DNA of 47,451 nt. It comes from JAIEPT01 sp038217425. Its GTDB lineage: Bacteria > Planctomycetota > Planctomycetia > Gemmatales > Gemmataceae. A model generated the notes under the pieces. The model was not told the DNA's origin. It saw only the letters and a list, made by a program, of their open reading frames with translations, and did no database searches. The translations under genes were made by a program, and so were the position numbers. How positions within the stretch are numbered: position 1 is the first letter of the stretch; every line of letters starts with the position of its first letter. Shown in pieces: positions 31,567-38,075 of the stretch. The DNA is taken from assembly GCA_038217425.1 (NCBI GenBank), contig JBBQPM010000034.1, positions 1 to 47,451 of the forward strand, written 5' to 3'.

Positions 31567-33225
31567 TTAGCCCGCCTTGCTCGTCGGCGTCGCGGTCTCG
31601 GCGGGGAACTCCAGCAACTTCGGCGGCTCGTCTTCCTCGGGCAACGGCGGCGGCAGACGCAGGATTCGTCGCGGTTTGAACATGAGCAGCAGCAACAGCG
31701 CCGACGACGACAGGAATAGCGCCCCGACCGCGAGCAACGCAATCCACGTCGGCCCCAACGTCGACAGGAAATACCGGACGCCGCCGTACGTCGCCACCAT
31801 CGGCCCGCCGACGAAGCCGAGCACCTTCACCCCCAGCGCCACCTGCCGATCCCATTGCTCCTGGTAAAACTCCTTCGCCTCGCGCACGCTGGCGTTCACC
31901 ATGTTGCTGAGGCACTCGATCTCCAGACCGTGATGCAGCAGGCAGTAGAGCTGACTCCCCTGCGCCTTGCTCGTGATCTCCGCGAACATGTATTGATTGC
32001 GGAAGGCGACGAACCGCTGCAGGAGCGACTGGGCGCCGCGGAGGTGCTCGTCGACCAGCGCCACCTCGCGCATGAGGTCGTTCGTGAAGACCGAGAGCTG
32101 AAATCGCTGATACAAGCTGAATGCGTAGAGGGGGAGATAATCGGTGTCGATCACCTGGGCCAGCGAACGCCGCGTGAAGGGGATGTTCTCGGTCGCCAGG
32201 AAGACCAGGCTCTCGCGCAGGGCCATCGCTTTCCAGCAGCGCCAGGTCGCCAGGGTGTGTTTCTTGGCGTACTTTTCCGTCTGTTCCGGCGCCGGCACCC
32301 ACATCGGATTGTCGACCGATTCGCCCAGGCCGACATGGCTGGCGAACTCGAACAGCATCCGCGCCTCGCCGGTCGCGAACGTCCCCTTCGGCAAGGTCTG
32401 ATGCTCGCCTTCGAAGAATGCCAGGCAGGCGTACGACAGCGCATAACAGCGCTCTCCATACGCCCGGCCCGCTTCCGAATCGGTGTAGCCCGGCGCGCTC
32501 GTGAAACGCAGTACCTCTTCCTCCGGGATCGTCGTGCCGACGCCGACGCCTTGCATGAGCACGTCGATGAGCCCGCGCAGCTCCATCTCGGCGCCCGAGG
32601 CTTTCAGGCGAAACGTGGGCAGCCGATACGAGAGCGACGGCGGATGCACCATCTGCAGCGCCTTGTTCATCTGAATGATCTGCGAAAAGAGCGGCGTCGG
32701 CTCCGTCAGCTTCGCCTTCATGAGCATGAAACCCAGACCCGAGGGAAACAACAGCAAGTCGATCCACTCGAATCGCGCCGGCGTCTTGCCCTGCCCCATC
32801 GCCCGGCCGCCCCATGAAATCGTTTGCTGAATGTCGAACTCGCTCACCTGCGCGAGCGCGTCGGCGTCGAGCGTGAGCCGAAGCACCGCCTCGCACGGCA
32901 AGGCGTCGACGAACGCCTGCAAGCCATGCTGCGTGAGGCGGCGGACGATGCGCGTCCAGTTTTGAAACTTGGGCCCGGTGGGATGTTCCTGAAGATGGCA
33001 GAGTTCCGGAAAGAGGAGCCGTTGCACGTAGGGAAGGAAGAACGCGGTCCCCTCGAGCGAATGGGCGAGCTGGTCGTCGCCCAGGCGGGTCCACCAGGGT
33101 TGCCAGCGCTCGCCGAGGCTATCCAGACGGGAACGCTGTTTGGCGCCGCCCAGCCTGTGGACGAACGGGTAGAGAAACGTGGACGCGTGATTGACGAGAT
33201 CCGGATCGTAGGCGCTGGCTTGCAT
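31567..33225 (-). CDS. Two-TM protein of unknown function
   Basis: The 552-aa product is largely soluble (residues 1-450), with regions such as FFLPYVQRLLFPELCHLQEH and AMGQGKTPARFEWIDLLLFP. The C-terminal part has a helical stretch (VNASVREAKEFYQEQWDRQV), two hydrophobic segments (GVKVLGFVGGPMVATYGGV region and IALLAVGALFLSSSALLLLL) and a proline-rich tail. The helix-then-two-TM layout recalls CorA-like proteins, but the GMN motif is absent, so a transporter call is not made. The start has GGGGGAAG directly upstream. A promoter at 33304-33332 implies a leader made mostly of family A copy A6. Confidence 0.7.
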   Translation of the reverse strand: MQASAYDPDLVNHASTFLYPFVHRLGGAKQRSRLDSLGERWQPWWTRLGDDQLAHSLEGTAFFLPYVQRLLFPELCHLQEHPTGPKFQNWTRIVRRLTQHGLQAFVDALPCEAVLRLTLDADALAQVSEFDIQQTISWGGRAMGQGKTPARFEWIDLLLFPSGLGFMLMKAKLTEPTPLFSQIIQMNKALQMVHPPSLSYRLPTFRLKASGAEMELRGLIDVLMQGVGVGTTIPEEEVLRFTSAPGYTDSEAGRAYGERCYALSYACLAFFEGEHQTLPKGTFATGEARMLFEFASHVGLGESVDNPMWVPAPEQTEKYAKKHTLATWRCWKAMALRESLVFLATENIPFTRRSLAQVIDTDYLPLYAFSLYQRFQLSVFTNDLMREVALVDEHLRGAQSLLQRFVAFRNQYMFAEITSKAQGSQLYCLLHHGLEIECLSNMVNASVREAKEFYQEQWDRQVALGVKVLGFVGGPMVATYGGVRYFLSTLGPTWIALLAVGALFLSSSALLLLLMFKPRRILRLPPPLPEEDEPPKLLEFPAETATPTSKAG

Positions 33226-33239
33226 CGGCTTCCCCCTGC

Positions 33240-33301
33240 GAAAGCCCGGGGATCGCTATCCCTGGGACGAACTCCCCAGGGATAGCGATCCCTGGGCTTT
33301 C
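33240..33301. repeat. Family A palindromic element, copy A6, short form
   Basis: The arms GAAAGCCCGGGGATCGC and GATAGCGATCCCTGGGCTTTC lie within 62 bases. It falls between the promoter and the ribosome-binding site of the two-TM gene, so it is probably transcribed as a hairpin leader. Confidence 0.9.
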
Positions 33302-33303
33302 GG

Positions 33304-33332
33304 CTCATACGCGCGCTGGAGCGAGGCGTCAA
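33304..33332 (-). promoter_or_regulatory. Promoter for the two-TM gene
   Basis: On the minus strand TTGACG (33327-33332), a 17-base spacer and TATGAG (33304-33309) form a good sigma-70-type promoter abutting repeat A6. Confidence 0.6.
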
Positions 33333-33345
33333 TGTTAGTTTGAGC

Positions 33346-33373
33346 TTGACATTCGCGGCTCCGGCTTTATAAG
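33346..33373 (+). promoter_or_regulatory. Promoter for the MazG-like gene
   Basis: TTGACA (33346-33351), a 16-base spacer and TATAAG (33368-33373) precede the ATG at 33431 by about 57 bases. Confidence 0.65.
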
Positions 33374-33430
33374 TCCGCTTCTTCGCGCTCGAGGCTGCGC
33401 TCAGCGGGGGCTGGGCGAATGGGAACTTTC

Positions 33431-33781
33431 ATGGCCGATCAGGTGACGACGGTGGGAATGCTCAAGGACGCGATGCAGGCGTTCGTCGCCGAGCGCGATT
33501 GGCAGCAATTTCATTCCCCCAAGAATTTGGCCATGGGCCTGGCGTGCGAGTGCGCCGAACTCATGGAGCATTTTCTGTGGATGAATCTCGACGAGTCGCG
33601 GCAGCAGACGGCGGATCCGGCCAAACGCGAGCAGATCGCCGATGAGCTGGCCGACGTCGCCAACTACGTTCTGTGCCTCAGCCATGCGCTCGACATCGAC
33701 CTCAGCGAGGCGATCGCTCGCAAGCTGCAAAAGAACGCAGAGAAGTATCCGGCCGAGAAGTTTAAGGGACGCTACCGCTAG
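33431..33781 (+). CDS. MazG-like nucleotide pyrophosphohydrolase
   Basis: The 116-aa product has the all-alpha NTP-PPase signature: ACECAELMEHFLWM (E-x-x-E metal site) and DELADVANYVLCLSHALDID (E-x-x-D site), preceded by RDWQQFHSPKNLAMGL. Such enzymes split non-canonical or excess nucleoside triphosphates to monophosphates plus pyrophosphate, a housekeeping role. It is the small single-domain type (about 110 aa), close to the dCTPase/RS21-C6-like group. An ATG 12 bases earlier is possible. Its own promoter lies at 33346-33373. Confidence 0.88.
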   Translation: MADQVTTVGMLKDAMQAFVAERDWQQFHSPKNLAMGLACECAELMEHFLWMNLDESRQQTADPAKREQIADELADVANYVLCLSHALDIDLSEAIARKLQKNAEKYPAEKFKGRYR

Positions 33782-33845
33782 ATTGCGTCGGCGGGGGAAC
33801 GGGATTCGGCCAGTGCCGAGTTCTTGCACACAGGGGGGACGGAAC

Positions 33846-36800
33846 GTGAGGCCATCCCGAAATCAATTGGGGCTCGTTTGTCTGGGCGCCTGCGTCGTCC
33901 TGGGGGCGTACTGGGGCGTGCGCGCCCAGGATTCGCGACCGCCCTGGCCGCCGCCGCCGATTCGCTACTCCGCTCCCGCGCCGTACGCGGGGCCGTCGCA
34001 GCCCACCGTCCCGGTTCCCAATGTGCCGCGCGTGGAGAAGGTGCCGACGCAGTTGCCGACCATTATTGAGACGCCTCCAGGCATGCCGAGCGTGCAGGAC
34101 GCCGGGCCGCCGATCGTGACGACGCCGAGCGAATTGCCGAAGATTCTGGAGGTGCGCGATCCGCCCCAGAAGAACCTGCCGCCGATTGAGGAGACGCCCA
34201 ACGCCTTGCCGCAGATCATCAACGTGAAGGATCCGACGCCGCCCGCCGTCGAGCTTCCGAAGGTCGTCGACGTGATCAAGATCCCGGTCCCGCCGCCGCC
34301 CGTCGCGGAGATACCCAAGATTATCGACGTGAAGGATCCGCCGCCGAAGGTCGAGCTTCCGAAGGTCGTCGACGTGGTCAACGTCCCGCCGCCGCCGCCC
34401 GTCGCGGAGATCCCCAAAATCAATGAGGTGAAAGACCCGCCGCACATCATGAAGTTGCCTCTGATTATCGAGGGGACGCCGGCTCTCGTGGAGACGCCCA
34501 CAATCATCGAAGTCAAGGAACCCCAGAAGCCGGCGCTGGTGGAGATCCCGCGAATCCCCGAGACTCCGACGACGACGAAGCCGGCGCTGGTGGAGATCCC
34601 GCGAATCCCCGAGACTCCGACGACGACGAAGCCGGCGCTGGTGGAAATCCCGCGAATCCCCGAGGCGCCGCCGACGAAGCCGGCGCTGGTGGAAATTCCG
34701 CGAATCCCCGAGACTCCGACGACGACGAAGCCGGCAGCCGTGGAGGCGGTCAAGGTCGCCGAGGTCAAGGATCCGCCCAAGAGCGTGCCAGGCCCGACGC
34801 GTCCGGGGACGTTGATTGTCATTTCGCCAGAGGAGATGCAGAAATTTCAGGGCGTGCCAGCGGTGAAGCATGAGGCGCTGAAGATCCCGACTCACGTGGT
34901 CGAGGAGGCGCCGAGGGTAGTCCAGGTGCAGAATGCGTCGCCGCCGGCGCCGCCGAGCTTTCCGCCCGCGCCGAAGTTTGTGATCCCGGAGCCCCCGGCG
35001 CCGCTGCCGATTCCGACTCCGCCGATGACGGCGCCAGAACCCCCTACGCCGGCGCCGATGACGGTGCCCGAACCCCCCGCGCCGCTGCCGATTCCGCCTC
35101 AGCCGATAAAAGCGCTGGAAGCTCCGCTGGTCATCCCCCCGCCGCCGACGATGGTGGAGCCGGTGCTGCCGAACCCGCTGCCACCCGCGCCGCCCCCAGA
35201 GGTGAAAGTTCCGGAAGCGATCAAACCCAATCCGATTCCGACCGTGAGCCCGGAGCGTCCGCTCGAACGACCGACCGCACCGCCGATACCAGTGCCAACG
35301 CCCGTTGCGCCGCCGATGCCAGTGCCGACGCCCGTTGCGCCGCCGATGCCGGTGCCGACGCCCGTTGCGCCGCCGATGCCAGTGCCAACGCCGGCGCCGA
35401 CCAAGACGATGTTAATCGGCCCCAGTGCGCAGCTGGCAACGCCCGCGTCGATTCCGGCACCAGTACCGGTCGCGCCGCCGGAACCGAAGCATGGCCTTAT
35501 CGAGTTGAAGGTCGTTGGCGTGGTGTCGCGGTTCAGCCCGGCGCCTCCCGCTCCGGCACCCGTGCTGCCGCCGACGCCCGCGCCCGTTCCCGTGCAACCG
35601 ACGCCCGCGCCGCCGGCGCCGCGCGAACCGCTGCAGCCGCGCGGCCCGCATATCTCGCCCAAGGCGGGCGTCACGCCCCTGGTCACCGTCGAGAAGAAAG
35701 GCCCCAGCCTGCTGCAAGTCGGCGACACCACGCCCTACCAGATCGTCGTCCGCAACGTCGGCCACTACATGGCCACCCAGGTTCGCGTCGTCGATGAGAT
35801 CCCGACCTCCGTGCGCGTGGAGTTCAGCAAGCCGGTCCCTGTCCTCAAGCCGGGCCAGGCGATCTGGGAGATCCCGCTCCTGCAACCGGGCGAAGAGCAA
35901 ATCATCGAACTCAAGCTGCGCGCCTCGCGTCCCGGCGAAGCGGTCAACGTCACCCGCGTGCACGTCTCCGCCCAGGCCACGATGATGACCAAGATCGAAG
36001 GCGAAGCGCTCAAGGAAGACGTCGTCGCCAAGAAGGAAGAGGAGTACGTCGCGCCGCCTCCGCGCATCGATCCGCTGCCCAAGGTCGATCCCCTGCCCAA
36101 GGTCGATCCGCTCCCCCTGCCCCTGCCCAAGCTCGAAACCAAGGACGTCCTCAAGGTCTTCGCGCCGGATGCGGCCACCATTGGCAGCCAGGTCCGCTTT
36201 GACGTCATGCTCACCAATCCAACGTCGCAGCCGCTCACCGGGCTCAAGCTCTGGGTCAAGCTGCCCGAAGGTCTCACGCATCCAATCAGTAAAGAGATCT
36301 ACGCCGATCTGCCGAGCATCGCGGGGAACAAGACGGAGAAGTTCGAAGTGCCGCTGACGGCGTCGAAGCCGGGCAAGCATGCGGTGCTATTCCGCATCAG
36401 CGGCAAGGGAGGCGAAAACTGGCAGATCATCCACGAGGTGACGCTCAGCGCCGCGGGCGGCCTGCCGTTACCGCTGATTCTCCCCAATCCGGGCGCGGGA
36501 GCCGGGCTCAAGCTCGAACTGGAACCCTCGGCCCAGTTGCTGCAGCAGCAAGAAGGCGAACTCCACGTCGTGCTCCGCAACGACAACGACCAGGAGATCG
36601 CCCAAGTTCTGGTCGAACAGAAGCTTCCGGTCGGCCTGGAGGTGCGCGAGATCGGCGACCAGGGGAAATACCAGCAGTCGACGCGGACGGTTTCCTGGAC
36701 GGTGGCTTCGATTCCCGCCGGGCAGACGAAGTCGCTGCGCATCCGCGCGTTGCCGACGACGCCCGGACAGTTGCCGATCGAAGTCATCGCCAAGTCGGCA

Positions 36801-37205
36801 GGCGCGTCGGAGCTGCGCACGACGCTGGCGCTGGCAGTCGAGGCGCCGTCGAGTCTGGCGGTCAAGGTGTCGAGCCGGGACGGCCCGATCGAAGTCGGCA
36901 AGGAAACGATCTACGAAATTCGTCTTATTAATAACGCCAAGCTCGCGGGATCGAACCTTCGCCTCGTGGTGCAGATCCCGGAGGGGATGGAGGCGAAGAA
37001 ATTCGCGCAGGGCCCGAGTTCGTTCAAGTTGGAGGGCCGCGACATGGTCTTCGCGCCGCTGGCGCGAATCGCGCCCGGCGGCCAGGCGGTCTACACCATC
37101 AGCGTCAAGGCGCTGTCGGCCGGCAACCGCCGAATCCGCGTGCAGGTGCAGAGCGACCAGGTGCGTACGCCGGTGGCCAAGGACGTGCAGACGGTGGTGT
37201 ATTAG
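33846..37205 (+). CDS. Exported proline-rich protein with C-terminal DUF11-like repeats
   Basis: The 1119-aa protein starts at GTG 33846 (GGGGGACGG upstream); residues 5-27 are a signal or anchor (LGLVCLGACVVLGAYWGVRAQ). The first 600 residues are Pro/Val/Glu-rich and of low complexity. They include a 17-residue unit PALVEIPRIPETPTTTK in about four copies (34528-34740) and a PMPVPTPVAP repeat (about 35285-35400). The C-terminal half holds several DUF11-type domains: TPLVTVEKKGPSLLQVGDTT, VRFDVMLTNPTSQPLTGLKL and VGKETIYEIRLINNAKLAGS. DUF11 domains are beta-sandwiches in surface proteins, so a long stalk with adhesive or structural domains outside the cell is the likely design. The longer upstream frame overlaps the MazG gene and is not coding. 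Confidence 0.82.
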   Translation: MRPSRNQLGLVCLGACVVLGAYWGVRAQDSRPPWPPPPIRYSAPAPYAGPSQPTVPVPNVPRVEKVPTQLPTIIETPPGMPSVQDAGPPIVTTPSELPKILEVRDPPQKNLPPIEETPNALPQIINVKDPTPPAVELPKVVDVIKIPVPPPPVAEIPKIIDVKDPPPKVELPKVVDVVNVPPPPPVAEIPKINEVKDPPHIMKLPLIIEGTPALVETPTIIEVKEPQKPALVEIPRIPETPTTTKPALVEIPRIPETPTTTKPALVEIPRIPEAPPTKPALVEIPRIPETPTTTKPAAVEAVKVAEVKDPPKSVPGPTRPGTLIVISPEEMQKFQGVPAVKHEALKIPTHVVEEAPRVVQVQNASPPAPPSFPPAPKFVIPEPPAPLPIPTPPMTAPEPPTPAPMTVPEPPAPLPIPPQPIKALEAPLVIPPPPTMVEPVLPNPLPPAPPPEVKVPEAIKPNPIPTVSPERPLERPTAPPIPVPTPVAPPMPVPTPVAPPMPVPTPVAPPMPVPTPAPTKTMLIGPSAQLATPASIPAPVPVAPPEPKHGLIELKVVGVVSRFSPAPPAPAPVLPPTPAPVPVQPTPAPPAPREPLQPRGPHISPKAGVTPLVTVEKKGPSLLQVGDTTPYQIVVRNVGHYMATQVRVVDEIPTSVRVEFSKPVPVLKPGQAIWEIPLLQPGEEQIIELKLRASRPGEAVNVTRVHVSAQATMMTKIEGEALKEDVVAKKEEEYVAPPPRIDPLPKVDPLPKVDPLPLPLPKLETKDVLKVFAPDAATIGSQVRFDVMLTNPTSQPLTGLKLWVKLPEGLTHPISKEIYADLPSIAGNKTEKFEVPLTASKPGKHAVLFRISGKGGENWQIIHEVTLSAAGGLPLPLILPNPGAGAGLKLELEPSAQLLQQQEGELHVVLRNDNDQEIAQVLVEQKLPVGLEVREIGDQGKYQQSTRTVSWTVASIPAGQTKSLRIRALPTTPGQLPIEVIAKSAGASELRTTLALAVEAPSSLAVKVSSRDGPIEVGKETIYEIRLINNAKLAGSNLRLVVQIPEGMEAKKFAQGPSSFKLEGRDMVFAPLARIAPGGQAVYTISVKALSAGNRRIRVQVQSDQVRTPVAKDVQTVVY
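34528..34740 (+). repeat. 51-base coding tandem repeats
   Basis: About four copies of a 51-base unit beginning CCGGCGCTGGTGGAGATCCC encode PALVEIPRIPETPTTTK. One copy lacks a codon or so (PEAPPTK). All preserve the frame. Confidence 0.9.
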
Positions 37206-37253
37206 CTGGACAGCGCCGCTTTTTCTACGGCAGGAACCGCGGACGCGATCCTC

Positions 37254-37440
37254 TTCGGCCTGTAAGGCCGTCTCATAAAGCCCAGGCCGTGAGGCCTGGG
37301 TACGGCGATATCTGTAGTCGGCCCTGTAGGGGCCGCTCGACAGGAGCGTGCTGTCGAGCGGCCCCTACAGGGCCGATCTACGCGTTGCATCTTACCCAGG
37401 CCTACGGCCTGGGCTGTAGGAGACGGCCTTACAGGCCGAA
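37254..37440. repeat. Family D nested palindrome, copy D2
   Basis: Outer arms TTCGGCCTGTAAGGCCGTCTC-type of 21 bases are exact inverses (37254-37274 and 37420-37440). The centre has exact 25-base arms starting TCGGCCCTGTAGGGGCCGCT. It occupies the gap between the proline-rich protein gene and mog. Bases 37441-37547 show nothing clear. Confidence 0.92.
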
Positions 37441-37547
37441 TGCAAGTACGCCGTATTTAGGCCTGCCGAACTTGCGCAGTTTGTAATCAGCTTTGCACAA
37501 TGTGAAAAGTGGCGATGTCCAACTAGATTGAGTCGCGTTCGAGGTTG

Positions 37548-38075
37548 CTACTTCGCCTTGGGACGGAATGCTTTGGCGACCGCTTCGTGCGTCGTTAGAT
37601 ACGGCCCCTCGATCAGGTCGATGCAGTAGGGAATGGCTGGGAACACCGCGAGGAGACAATCGCGAATGGCGCTCGGCTTGCCCGGCAGGTTGACGAGCAG
37701 CGATTGCCCGCGGATGCCGGCGATTTGCCGGGACAGAATCGCCGTGGGCACGATCTTCAGCGACACGGCCCGCATCTGTTCGCCGAAGCCGTCGAGGATT
37801 TTGTCGCAGACGGCTTCGGTCGCCTCGGGCGTGACGTCGCGCCTTGCCGGGCCGGTGCCGCCGGTCGTCACCACCAGGCAGCATTTCTCGACGTCGCACA
37901 ACTCCCGCAACGTCTGCTCGATGGTCGCCTGCTCGTCGGGAATGAGCCGAGGCACGGCTTCCCAGGCGCACGACAGGATTTCTGTCAGACACGCCTGGAT
38001 CGCGGGCCCGCCGAGGTCCTGGTAGACCCCCTGGCTCGCGCGGTCGGATACAGTGACAATGCCGATGCGGATCAT
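37548..38075 (-). CDS. mog: Molybdopterin adenylyltransferase (MogA/MoaB family)
   Basis: The 175-aa product begins IRIGIVTVSDRASQGVYQD, then has VVTTGGTGPARRDVTPEAT, the diagnostic MogA/MoaB loop, and LLVNLPGKPSAIRDCL. Family members adenylate molybdopterin before metal insertion in molybdenum cofactor synthesis. Mog versus MoaB cannot be told apart firmly from sequence alone; the V-N-L-P-G-K-P motif favours Mog. The ATG overlaps the gyrA stop by 4 bases (ATGA), so translation is probably coupled, an odd partner for gyrase. No other moa/moe genes are here. Confidence 0.88.
   Translation of the reverse strand: MIRIGIVTVSDRASQGVYQDLGGPAIQACLTEILSCAWEAVPRLIPDEQATIEQTLRELCDVEKCCLVVTTGGTGPARRDVTPEATEAVCDKILDGFGEQMRAVSLKIVPTAILSRQIAGIRGQSLLVNLPGKPSAIRDCLLAVFPAIPYCIDLIEGPYLTTHEAVAKAFRPKAK

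Noticed and set aside
31567..33225. CorA-type magnesium transporter
   Set aside because: The helix-plus-two-TM layout is similar but the GMN motif is missing.
34528..34740. Regular repeats suggesting a CRISPR array
   Set aside because: Units are contiguous, without spacers, and encode a proline-rich stalk in frame.
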